The position numbers and the translations under genes are program-made. This document shows, in pieces, positions 1 through 7,431 of a DNA stretch of 41,584 bases. Numbering within the stretch: position 1 is the stretch's first letter; each line of letters begins with the position of its first letter. The DNA comes from Nodosilinea sp. P-1105 (GTDB lineage: Bacteria > Cyanobacteriota > Cyanobacteriia > Phormidesmidales > Phormidesmidaceae), in assembly GCF_012911975.1 (NCBI RefSeq), contig NZ_SMDQ01000052.1, positions 1-41,584 on the forward strand, written 5' to 3'. The notes under the pieces are model-generated. The model was given only the letters and a program-made list of their open reading frames with translations. It ran no database searches and was not told where the DNA came from.

Positions 1-168
1 TGGCTCATGACGGAGTTGGCAGAACAACGCATTCCGCCCCGAGCGGGGCGCAGTAATCCACGGGTCGTGAAAAAGCCTCGGGCAAAATTCCCCGCCCGAA
101 AACCCTCCCATCGGGGGAGGGGAACGGTTCGACCCCAACTTAATTTCTCGATCCTAATACCAACCTGA
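1..168 (+). CDS. Transposase, C-terminal end (partial, IS4-like DDE)
   Basis: The first frame is open from the window edge to a TGA at 166-168. It encodes 55 residues that include SNPRVVKKPRAKF followed by a basic, proline-rich tail. This NPRVVK-(R/K)-(x)-K-F signature is what I recall at the C-terminus of IS4-type DDE transposases in cyanobacteria. No catalytic residue lies inside the window, so activity cannot be judged. A terminator-like hairpin follows 47 bases after the stop. The family assignment rests on a short tail only; the sequence to the left of the window would settle it. Confidence 0.6.
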   Translation, partial: WLMTELAEQRIPPRAGRSNPRVVKKPRAKFPARKPSHRGRGTVRPQLNFSILIPT

Positions 169-214
169 ACCTTATCCGAACAGTATTGCTATCGAGCCCA
201 CCTACCTGAACTAG

Positions 215-241
215 AGCCTCACCAGGAATGGTGGGGCTTTT
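215..241 (+). terminator. Rho-independent terminator-like hairpin
   Basis: AGCCTCACCA and TGGTGGGGCT form a 10-bp stem with one G-U pair and a GGAA loop, followed by TTTT. It lies just downstream of the transposase tail and could end its transcript. Confidence 0.6.
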
Positions 242-536
242 GGTGGAGCCCATTAAATAACCCCCAGTGCCGGAGCACCAGGGGCGGTTTCGTTATATAG
301 ATTTCGTTATAGGTGAGAGTGTTAGAAGAAGCGGCTGTCGCCACCCTTAGAATGCCTTAGACCAGCTCTGATCGCAGGGGTAGCGTTGGCATGTTCATCG
401 AAACCTGGCTCAGCCGTGGGGTTTATCAAGTTTAGGGCCGATTGTGATCGCCGTCACTTACATCCCCTGGGATGAATTGGCGGTTGACCTGGATCGGCTT
501 GCCTGTGAGCTGTGGCACTGAGGACTCAGGCTGACC
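242..536. other. Gene-free stretch with a weak hairpin and a short open frame
   Basis: An imperfect hairpin (CCCCCAGTGC with GCACCAGGGG) lies at about 256-282. A short plus-strand frame from GTG 444 to TGA 519-521 encodes 25 residues (core YIPWDELAVDLDRLACELW) that look protein-like and may be the tail of a decayed gene. I cannot name it, and nothing else stands out. Confidence 0.3.
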
Positions 537-1535
537 TCATTGAGCCAGTAGCTCCGCGATCGCGCGTCGGATAAAGGCCTCATCCTCCGGATTCTGGTAG
601 GGGTTACCGGCCCGGTGGCCCCAGATAGAAGGAATCGGACGATATTCGGCCCTGGGAATCAGGGCTGCTTCGGCGGCGCAATCTTCGGGGGTAAAGTACA
701 GGTCGGTGGTGGCGGGCATCACCAGGGTCTGAGCGGCGATCGCCCCCATAGCCCGCCCATAATCCCCCTGGTAGACCGGGTTATCGCTGACATCGCAGTG
801 CAGCCAGGTATCGATCATCGCTAACAGGTTGTGGGGGTCACGCTTCCGGTAGTTGGCTTCCCAACCCCGTTGCAGGTAGTCCTCTAACGAACCAAAGCCC
901 AGGGCCAGGTAGGGTTTGGCCCGGTAATAGGCCTGGGAGGCCGCCCAGCTGGCATAGATGTGGGCAAAGGTATGGAAGCCGCGATCGGGCACGCCCTCAA
1001 ACCGGTCCCCGTTCCAGGTCGGGTCGCTGGTCAGGGCGGCCCGCAGGCTGTAGAGAAAAATTTTGTTGTGGTCAGTGGTTTTGGCGGTGCCGCAGAGGGC
1101 GGCGATGCGTTGCACCTGGTTCGGGTACAGTGCCCCCCAGTGATAGCCCTGCTGTGCCCCCATCGACCACCCATAGACCAGGGCCAGTTGGTCGATGCCC
1201 AGCGCTTCTAATAGGGCGTGTTGGGCTCGCACATTGTCGTAGTGGGTGACATAAACCCCTGGCTTGGCTACCGCTGGGCAATTGCTAGGAGAGGCTGATA
1301 GGCCATTGCCAAACATGTTGACGATGATCACGCACCAGCGGCTGGGGTCTAGGATGCCGTCGGGGCGCACCAGCCAGTCGATGTCGGGATGCTGTGCCCC
1401 GTAGGAGGTGGGGTACAGGATGACGTTGGTGCGATCGCGGTTGAGCTCGCCATAGACCTGGTAAATTAACTCCGCCTTGGGCAACACCACCCCACATTGC
1501 AAGGGAAAGTTTGCCAGTACATATTGTTCAGCCAT
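537..1535 (-). CDS. Alpha/beta hydrolase, MetX (homoserine O-acetyltransferase)-like
   Basis: This 332-residue protein has an alpha/beta-hydrolase fold. The nucleophile elbow YGWSMGAQQG places the serine near residue 124. A TTDLYF segment near residue 278 supplies the likely aspartate, and IWGHRAGNP near 307 supplies the histidine. The N-terminal part (VYGELN, NMFGNGLSASP) resembles the homoserine/serine O-acetyltransferase branch of the family. Such proteins may transfer acetyl groups or simply hydrolyse esters, and the sequence does not decide between these. It begins at an ATG only 13 bases after the stop of the desaturase gene on the same strand, so the two are probably cotranscribed. No other methionine-pathway gene is adjacent, which argues against assuming a MetX role. 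Confidence 0.8.
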   Translation of the reverse strand: MAEQYVLANFPLQCGVVLPKAELIYQVYGELNRDRTNVILYPTSYGAQHPDIDWLVRPDGILDPSRWCVIIVNMFGNGLSASPSNCPAVAKPGVYVTHYDNVRAQHALLEALGIDQLALVYGWSMGAQQGYHWGALYPNQVQRIAALCGTAKTTDHNKIFLYSLRAALTSDPTWNGDRFEGVPDRGFHTFAHIYASWAASQAYYRAKPYLALGFGSLEDYLQRGWEANYRKRDPHNLLAMIDTWLHCDVSDNPVYQGDYGRAMGAIAAQTLVMPATTDLYFTPEDCAAEAALIPRAEYRPIPSIWGHRAGNPYQNPEDEAFIRRAIAELLAQ

Positions 1536-1548
1536 AGACTGCTCCGGG

Positions 1549-2499
1549 TTATTTCAAGGCGGCGATCAGGTGGCGATGGACTTGGGTATAGCCAGGTGCG
1601 ACCCGCTCAAAGTAGGACTTTAGCTGCTGATGGGCCTGGGGCAACGCCTGAAACGGAATCGACGGGTACAGGTGGTGCTCGGCGTGGAAAGGCATATTCC
1701 ACATCAACCAGCGCAGGGGCCAGCGGGTCAGGGTGGTGCGGGTATTGACCAGGGGATTGGCCTCGTTGGGGCAGCCGGTATGTTCGGCCAGGAGCACGAA
1801 CCGTAACAGCGGCTGACCGATGGCCAGGGGCAGCACCCAGTAGGTGATCCAACCCCAGGGATGCCCCCATAGCGTAGCGATCGCCATCAACACCCCGTAT
1901 ACAGCCAGCTGGAGTCGCACAGAGCGAATCACCTCGGCATGGGCACTCTCCGGCAAATAATAGCAGCCCTCCAGGTTGCCCAGGGCCACACGGCTGTGCC
2001 CCCGCAGTTTGCCGATCCACCAGGGAATCCCACTTAATTGCCACAGGTAGGTGGCCAGGGTGGCGGGTTTGGGGTCTTCCAGTTCGGGGTCTTTGCCCGG
2101 AATCTGGGTATAGCGGTGGTGCCACTTGTGATATCGCCGATAAAACGTACTGTTATAAAACGACAGCAACCCGGCCAGCCAGGCGGCCCCATCGTTCAGG
2201 CGGGGGTTCGCGAAAGCGGTACGGTGGCAGCACTCGTGCATGGCGCAAAACATCAGGGCAAGGCTGGTGCCATAGAAGGCCAGAGCCGGTAGAGCCAGCC
2301 ACAGGGGGGCCGTGGCCCAGAGATAGCCACTCAGGGCGATCGCCCCCAGGTGACCACCGAACTGCACCGCCCCAGCCCGATTAGACCGCTGGTTTAACTG
2401 GGTCAGGTCTGAGGCGGATAATATCTGTCGGGGGTTGATGGCCGGTAAACTAGGCTCAGTGGCAGGGGTAGCCGTGGCAGGGGTAGCATTCGGAAGCAT
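1549..2499 (-). CDS. Membrane fatty-acid desaturase family protein
   Basis: The protein has about 316 residues from the ATG at 2499. The open frame extends 41 codons further upstream, but that part looks non-native. It carries the three histidine boxes of di-iron membrane desaturases or hydroxylases: HECCH, HKWHHR and HAEHHLYP, with hydrophobic stretches between the first and second and before the third. The HxxHHLYP third box is typical of acyl or sphingolipid-type desaturases and related carotenoid hydroxylases. Substrate and regiochemistry cannot be read from sequence alone. It is first in a likely two-gene unit with the alpha/beta hydrolase downstream. It differs clearly from the DesA-type gene at 25950-27002, so the strain has at least two desaturases here. 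Confidence 0.8.
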   Translation of the reverse strand: MLPNATPATATPATEPSLPAINPRQILSASDLTQLNQRSNRAGAVQFGGHLGAIALSGYLWATAPLWLALPALAFYGTSLALMFCAMHECCHRTAFANPRLNDGAAWLAGLLSFYNSTFYRRYHKWHHRYTQIPGKDPELEDPKPATLATYLWQLSGIPWWIGKLRGHSRVALGNLEGCYYLPESAHAEVIRSVRLQLAVYGVLMAIATLWGHPWGWITYWVLPLAIGQPLLRFVLLAEHTGCPNEANPLVNTRTTLTRWPLRWLMWNMPFHAEHHLYPSIPFQALPQAHQQLKSYFERVAPGYTQVHRHLIAALK

Positions 2500-2734
2500 G
2501 GCTAAAATTCTGAGGGCAAAGGATGGAACAATAACTGACTCAAGCGCTAATTTTCCCCGAACCTGGGCCCTATGCAGCAGACCCGCCAGAAATCTGGCCA
2601 AGTTGGCTGCAGGCTGGGGCAACGCCCCTGGCGCGGTAACTTGTTATGACAAGTTACTTTAGCACATTTGCCCTGGGGTGACAAAGCTGCCACCGCCTAC
2701 CTCGGATGCTGACCACCCATTTGTCTTTATTGTT

Positions 2735-3445
2735 ATGTCTCCCCCACTGCACATCAGCATTTCAGAGCAGCTACGCCGCCAGATTGCCGCTGGGGACTAT
2801 CAGCCAGGGGATAAGCTGCCCAGCGAACACCAGCTGATGGACATGTTTGATGTGAGCCGGATTACCGTGCGCCAGGCGATCGCTAATTTGGTTAGTCAGG
2901 GATTGGCGATCGCCTACCGGGGCAAGGGGGTCTTTGTCACCCCCCGCAAAAAAGTCGCCTATTCCCTGTCCAGTCCCCTGGTGTTTCTCGAGCAAGACAT
3001 GGCCCGCCAGGGTATCGACTTTGGCTTTGAAAACCTGACCCTGGAGCCCGTAGCCGCCCCAGAACCCGTGGCTGCTGCCCTGGCGATCGCCCCCGGTGCT
3101 GAGGTATACCTCCAGAAAAAACTGTTCCGGATGGATGGGGCGGCTGGGGCGGTGGATGTGTCCTATTTGATTGCAGACCTGGGGAAGCGGTTAGCTGACA
3201 TTCTGACCCAACAGATGACCTTCCCCACCCTGGCAGAAAACGACATCCCCATTGACCAGGTGGATGCGGTGATCGAATGTACCCACGCCGACTACGCCAT
3301 GGGCGGTTATCTAGAGGTGCCCCTGGGGCATCCCTTGATGGTGTATCGCTACACGGCCTTGTCCACCAACCAGCAGCCAGTGCTCTATGGCGAAACCATC
3401 TCCCGGGCCGATCGCTTTTGCTATTCCCTCAGCACTCAGGCCTAG
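2735..3445 (+). CDS. GntR-family transcriptional regulator, HutC/UTRA type
   Basis: A winged-helix GntR domain covers roughly residues 1-75 (ISEQLRRQI, GDKLPSEHQLMDMF, VSRITVRQAI, GKGVFV). A UTRA effector-binding domain follows to the end, including the characteristic MVYRYTAL and YGETISRADRF near the C-terminus. The total is about 236 residues from the ATG at 2735. A GTG at 2678 would add 19 residues unrelated to the family's usual start, so I prefer 2735. It is divergent from the desaturase/hydrolase pair and convergent with the NDH-2 gene, and could regulate either or act elsewhere. Its stop overlaps the NDH-2 stop in the shared tetranucleotide CTAG. Confidence 0.88.
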   Translation: MSPPLHISISEQLRRQIAAGDYQPGDKLPSEHQLMDMFDVSRITVRQAIANLVSQGLAIAYRGKGVFVTPRKKVAYSLSSPLVFLEQDMARQGIDFGFENLTLEPVAAPEPVAAALAIAPGAEVYLQKKLFRMDGAAGAVDVSYLIADLGKRLADILTQQMTFPTLAENDIPIDQVDAVIECTHADYAMGGYLEVPLGHPLMVYRYTALSTNQQPVLYGETISRADRFCYSLSTQA

Positions 3446-4632
3446 GCCGATAGCAGATCCCGCAATGGTTTGGTCATCCAATTCAGCCCCACCCGCACCT
3501 GGTGCGAAAAGGTCGGCATGCGGTACAGGTAAGCCAAGCGGCGAGCAATGTGGGCCAAGTCGCCGTCCAGTTGCACCCCCAACCCGGTGAGGGTGGCCTG
3601 GTGGGTGCCCAGGGTCAGCATTTCCCCCAGGTGGCGATAGTGGAAGGGCAGTTGGGGGCGATCGCTAAGGGACGCCCAAATATTCCAACCCACATAGTCT
3701 GCCTGTTGCAGGGCAGCTTGGGCCGTACCGGGGACTTGCTGTCCCTCAGCATCGCGGCAGTCCGCCCCATCTCCCAGGGCATAGACCCCAGGCCGATCCA
3801 CCACTTCTAGGGTGGGTTGCACCACAATTTGCTGGCGCTCGCTGTGGTTCACGGGCAGGTTAGCCATGACAGCGTTGACCCGAGTGCCCACGGTCCACAG
3901 CACCAGGTCCACCGGCAAAATGTCGGTTTGCTCCCGGAAGGTGAGGCTGATGCTGTCAGCGGTCACCTGGTCTACAGAGGTTTCAAAGTCGATCCACACC
4001 CCCAGGTCCGACAGGACTTTCTGGGCCACCTTGCGGTTGTATTCTGGGGAGGTGCGCAAGATAGTGTCGGTCCGCTCGACTAGACGCACCCGACCGCGAT
4101 CGCCCAGCCGTTCCGCCAGCTTACAGGCCAGTTCTACCCCACTGTAGCCGCCGCCCACCACAGCCACTCGGATTTTGTCGGCGCTAGAAGCCTCCAGCAG
4201 TCGCAACCGCTCTTTGAGTTGATAGGCGTCTTGCAGGGCACGAAAGGGCAAGGCATATTCGGCCACACCGGGGGCCATATCCATCGGGGTGTCGCCCCCC
4301 AGAGCCAACACCAACCGGTCATAGGTGAGGGGCCTCCCCTGGCTGAGGCTGACCTGCCGTTGGTCTAAGTCAATGGCGGTGACATCGGCCTGACGAAACT
4401 GCACCTGGGTAGCGGCTAGCAAGTCTTCGTAGGGGGGGGCAATTTCCCAGGTTTGCAACTCCCCTGTTACCAGTTCGTATAGCAGGGGGGAAAACAAAAA
4501 GCGATCGCGATGATCGACCAATGTAATGGTGGGAGGCGTGGCCCCCCATGGAAGCTGGCTCAGGCGTAGGGCGGTGTAGAGCCCGCCAAAGCCGCCGCCA
4601 AGAATACAAATGGATTGGGGAGCGTCTGCCAT
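3442..4632 (-). CDS. Type II NADH dehydrogenase (NDH-2), NAD(P)/FAD oxidoreductase
   Basis: This 396-residue flavoprotein has an FAD-binding ILGGGFGGLYTALRL at the N-terminus, a second Rossmann motif VVGGGYSGVELA near residue 160 for NAD(P)H, and the late FAD motif VYALGDGADC. This is the layout of single-subunit, non-proton-pumping NADH:quinone oxidoreductases, which cyanobacteria carry in several copies and which are thought to sense or poise quinone redox state. There is no obvious transmembrane helix; membrane contact in this family is made by C-terminal amphipathic segments. Length is slightly short of the usual 400-450. It ends convergently with the GntR regulator, sharing the stop-codon bases. 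Confidence 0.88.
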   Translation of the reverse strand: MADAPQSICILGGGFGGLYTALRLSQLPWGATPPTITLVDHRDRFLFSPLLYELVTGELQTWEIAPPYEDLLAATQVQFRQADVTAIDLDQRQVSLSQGRPLTYDRLVLALGGDTPMDMAPGVAEYALPFRALQDAYQLKERLRLLEASSADKIRVAVVGGGYSGVELACKLAERLGDRGRVRLVERTDTILRTSPEYNRKVAQKVLSDLGVWIDFETSVDQVTADSISLTFREQTDILPVDLVLWTVGTRVNAVMANLPVNHSERQQIVVQPTLEVVDRPGVYALGDGADCRDAEGQQVPGTAQAALQQADYVGWNIWASLSDRPQLPFHYRHLGEMLTLGTHQATLTGLGVQLDGDLAHIARRLAYLYRMPTFSHQVRVGLNWMTKPLRDLLSA

Positions 4633-4754
4633 GGGAAAAAAGCAATGGTACCTCCTCTTCCTTCTAACTCAAAATGGGGGGAGTCACCATGGTTTTTGCA
4701 GATTTCCTGGGTCAGGTCCTCTGCTTCCTGGGAAGGTTAGTTTTTCGAGCAGCC

Positions 4755-4880
4755 TTACATGGGCATTAGAATGCCGCGCAGCTCGCCACCCCGGTAGCGA
4801 GTGGTGTGCACATCCAAATACACCATGCCATTGTTAAGGGCCTGAATTTGCTCAGGGGTGAGGGTATATTCCCCCTCCAG
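4755..4880 (-). pseudogene. C-terminal remnant of a CHRD-domain protein
   Basis: Read on the minus strand, codons from 4880 to the stop at 4755-4757 encode 41 residues. They contain [20 protein letters not shown] and RYRGGELRGIL, ending in MPM. The VYLDVHT...GGELRGIL signature is the C-terminal core of the CHRD domain, whose members are usually secreted proteins of 150 residues or more. An in-frame TAG sits immediately upstream (4881-4883) and there is no plausible start, so only the tail remains. The region also overlaps the presumed upstream control region of the YaiI gene on the other strand. Confidence 0.7.
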
Positions 4881-4912
4881 CTACAATCGGGACATTTACT
4901 CCCCTGGACGCC

Positions 4913-5365
4913 ATGGAAATTTGGGTCGATGCCGATGCCTGCCCCAATGCGATCAAAGAAATTCTGTTTCGGGCCGCTAAACGGGTTGGGGTGAAAACCA
5001 CCCTGGTGGCCAACCAAGAACTGCAAATCCCCAATTCGCCCTACATCGACACGGTGCTGGTTAGGGCCGGCCTAGATGTGGCGGATAACTACATCGTGCA
5101 GCATCTCCAGGGGGGGGATTTGGTGATTACCGCCGACATTCCATTGGCGGCCGCAGCCATCGAGCAGGGGGCCGTTGCCCTTAACCCCCGAGGTCAGTTT
5201 TACGATGCGGGCAATATTCGCGAGCGCTTGTCCATGCGCAATTTTCTGGAGGAACTGCGCCGGGGCGGAGTCGAGACCGGCGGTCCACCGGCCTTTAGTC
5301 AGCGCGATCGCGGGGCCTTTGCCAACCAGCTGGATCGGTTTTTGCGCCAGCAGGGTTTCTCCTAA
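4913..5365 (+). CDS. YaiI/YqxD family protein (DUF188)
   Basis: The protein has 150 residues, the usual length for the family. The N-terminal [18 protein letters not shown], central [21 protein letters not shown] and the C-terminal [16 protein letters not shown] are all family hallmarks. The acidic DADAC and TADIPLA motifs resemble the metal-binding centre of PIN-like nuclease folds, but no reaction is established for the family. The ATG at 4913 is the conserved start. A TACAAT at 4882-4887 could serve as a -10 element, though I see no matching -35. It is a single gene; an inverted repeat (CCACCC TA GGGGTGG, about 5388-5402) follows it. Confidence 0.9.
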   Translation: MEIWVDADACPNAIKEILFRAAKRVGVKTTLVANQELQIPNSPYIDTVLVRAGLDVADNYIVQHLQGGDLVITADIPLAAAAIEQGAVALNPRGQFYDAGNIRERLSMRNFLEELRRGGVETGGPPAFSQRDRGAFANQLDRFLRQQGFS

Positions 5366-5491
5366 CCTCTGTCATACCCAAGATAACCCCACCCTAGGGG
5401 TGGCCCCTATCCTTAGGCTGAGTTCGGGTCGAGTCTCCAAGGGACTAGCAATTCACGGTAAGATCGTCACGGCGTTAACCCCAAGGAAGTC

Positions 5492-5812
5492 ATGGCCGAT
5501 ACCCCTGATACATCCCCCGACACATCTTCTGAAAAGCCCAAAAAGAAAGTCATCACCGTAGGGGTAGATAGACTGGCTAACAAGGATCGCCCGAACAAAG
5601 AGCGTCGTGGCGGCAAAGGGCGACGGGGTGGTCGCGATCGCGATGAAGATCGCCAGCCAGCGGTACCCCCGGCCCTAATGCGTGGCCCTCGGCCCCAGCC
5701 CAAAGCGACGGAGCCCGAACAGCCAGATGCCACCGAAGCCGAGGGCGAAGCCACGACAGAGGATACGGCGGCATCTGAGGACACGGCAACGGAAGACAGT
5801 TCTGCTGAATAG
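5492..5812 (+). CDS. Small charged, low-complexity protein
   Basis: This 106-residue protein is of unrecognised function. It has a lysine-rich start (EKPKKKVITVGVDRL), an arginine/glycine-rich middle (ERRGGKGRRGGRDRDED) and an acidic, threonine/alanine-rich tail rich in TE and ED pairs. It has no signal peptide, membrane segment or cysteine. The polarised basic-then-acidic composition suggests a disordered nucleic-acid- or protein-binding factor, but that is inference. The frame has a clear ATG and stop and the composition is unlike a shadow frame. It stands alone between the YaiI gene and the convergent sipA. Confidence 0.6.
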   Translation: MADTPDTSPDTSSEKPKKKVITVGVDRLANKDRPNKERRGGKGRRGGRDRDEDRQPAVPPALMRGPRPQPKATEPEQPDATEAEGEATTEDTAASEDTATEDSSAE

Positions 5813-5881
5813 AGCTTTATTTGGAGGGTGGATGAGTGGTGGGTGGATGGGCAGGGGTTAACCTGGGCGTCCGCTGCCTTT

Positions 5882-6127
5882 CTAGACCTCTTCTCCGTCG
5901 GCAGATTCTGGCTCCGCCTTAGCCAAAAACTGGCTGTCCACCAAAAATGCCCCCCGCCCAAACTTGACCCCCCAATAGCCAGCGGGCCGTCGATCGAGGA
6001 TCACCCCCTCGTCTCCGACCTCCAGGGTGTCTGCAGGTCGCAACATGGGCATGGGCTCAGCGGTTTTAAAGTAGGGGGGCAGGGCGATTAGGGTAACGCG
6101 ATCGCCGATGGTAAAGTCAGTGGCCAT
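5882..6127 (-). CDS. sipA: Regulatory protein SipA (DUF3148, NblS-interacting)
   Basis: The protein has 81 residues from the ATG at 6127; the open frame reaches 6184, but the preceding 19 residues are unlike the family. The sequence GDRVTLIALPPYFKTAEPMP, then a LRPAD and GVILDRRPAGYWGVKF segment, matches the DUF3148/SipA family of small SH3-like proteins. In cyanobacteria SipA binds the sensor kinase NblS/Hik33 and stimulates signalling in high-light and stress responses (established for Synechococcus and Synechocystis homologues). No kinase gene lies in the window. It is downstream of the AraC-type regulator on the same strand with about 53 bases between them. Confidence 0.82.
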   Translation of the reverse strand: MATDFTIGDRVTLIALPPYFKTAEPMPMLRPADTLEVGDEGVILDRRPAGYWGVKFGRGAFLVDSQFLAKAEPESADGEEV

Positions 6128-6180
6128 AGGATTTCTCAGCTCGACGACAGATGATGGTGCACCATTCCATAGAGTATGGA

Positions 6181-7002
6181 TCATAAGACATACCCTGAAA
6201 TACCTGCCAAACCAGCCTTATGGGAATCTCGAAAGGTTTTTGGAGAACAGCCAGAAAAAGCGTGAAACTCCCGGGTAAAGTGGCTTTGGTCAGAATATCC
6301 ATTCGCCAATGCGATCTGACTGAGGGGATACTCATGGGACATGCTCAGGAGTTGCAGAGATGTATAAAACCGAATCTGACGGGCTGCTAGCTTTGGCGTA
6401 ATTCCAATGTGCTGCTGAAAGCGTCTCGAGAAATGGCGATAGCTCCAACCGATGGTTTTAGCCATTTTTTGAAGAGAGGCGTGACCGCTTTGGGCTATCA
6501 ACTGCTGCCAGGCCCAGACTATTTCTGGACAAACGTCATACTCAGACTGGGCAAACTTCTCCATCAGGAAATGGTCAATCATAGAAAACTGCTCTGGCCA
6601 GGAGGGCTGGTCGGCCAGCTGTTCCATAAGCAAATCGCTCTCTCTTCCCCAAATGTCGCTTAAGGGAATCACTTTTTCGGTACAGTCGAGCAAGCGTTCC
6701 CCCAAGAGCTGATAGCCCGACAAAGGGGGTAAAGGAATCAGGATGAAACACTGTTGTCCACTATGCTCTGTGACCAGGGGAAAGGTTTTGACGTCTACCA
6801 GAAAGGATTGCAGCTGCCTTGATATACCCTGGCCGCTCAACGAACAGGCCTCCCCCAAGCCGATCACAACATAAATATTGGGGCTGGGAACCTGAAAGAG
6901 CCGAACTGGCTGCTTTAAGTTTTGTGAATGACGAATGTAAGGGCAAACCAAGCTGCTCAGCCCAGGGGGAGGCTGTCTGATTGCGTATTGCCAGTGAAAC
7001 AT
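6181..7002 (-). CDS. AraC-family transcriptional regulator
   Basis: This 273-residue protein has a C-terminal AraC-type double helix-turn-helix over roughly residues 170-262. The first helix pair lies in SLQKMAKTIGWSYRHFSRRF and the second in PLSQIALANGYSDQSHF followed by FTREFHAFSGCSPKTFR, the canonical signature. The N-terminal half starts with a segment (QPPPGLSSLVCPYI) like that of the DUF6597-type AraC regulators and is probably the ligand-sensing part. No target can be named. It reads away from the rhodanese gene, and their 429-base intergenic region is the obvious place for a shared operator. Confidence 0.88.
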   Translation of the reverse strand: MFHWQYAIRQPPPGLSSLVCPYIRHSQNLKQPVRLFQVPSPNIYVVIGLGEACSLSGQGISRQLQSFLVDVKTFPLVTEHSGQQCFILIPLPPLSGYQLLGERLLDCTEKVIPLSDIWGRESDLLMEQLADQPSWPEQFSMIDHFLMEKFAQSEYDVCPEIVWAWQQLIAQSGHASLQKMAKTIGWSYRHFSRRFQQHIGITPKLAARQIRFYTSLQLLSMSHEYPLSQIALANGYSDQSHFTREFHAFSGCSPKTFRDSHKAGLAGISGYVL

Positions 7003-7431
7003 AGTCAGCCTCCAAAGTTTTCAGCCCATTTAGGGCCACGACAAAGGTTGTGCTGTTGTCCACGGAGAGCGATAGTTGAAACTCTTCCCCTCATTCTTGG
7101 GGATTTAGGGGTTGAGGTCAATTTTCTTCAAGACAGGGGTCCTGCCTGAGCACTAGCATTGAGCGGTCTTGACTCTATGCTGCTGGTCAGCCTAGAACCC
7201 CGGCCCAAACCAAGCGCTGGAGTTCTGCCCGTGGGAAAACGTCACGCCTCAAGCTGAGCAGGTCTTGAGGTGGACCTGGTATGGATGGATCCCAATGATG
7301 AACCCGATGGAGAAGCTGCAGACATCCCAGCCTCCTCTTCTTTATCCTAAACCGGCCAAAAACGTTTGTCTCAGCTCGCTGCCAGCTAGATGGATTCACA
7401 GATAGTTGATAAGTGTTATTGGAGTTGAGCG
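7003..7431. other. Divergent intergenic region between araC-type and rhodanese genes
   Basis: This 429-base stretch holds no convincing gene. It must contain the promoters of both divergent genes. A GGAG lies about 10 bases before the rhodanese ATG. Short open frames on the minus strand here have no recognisable features. I see no strong inverted repeat. Confidence 0.4.
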
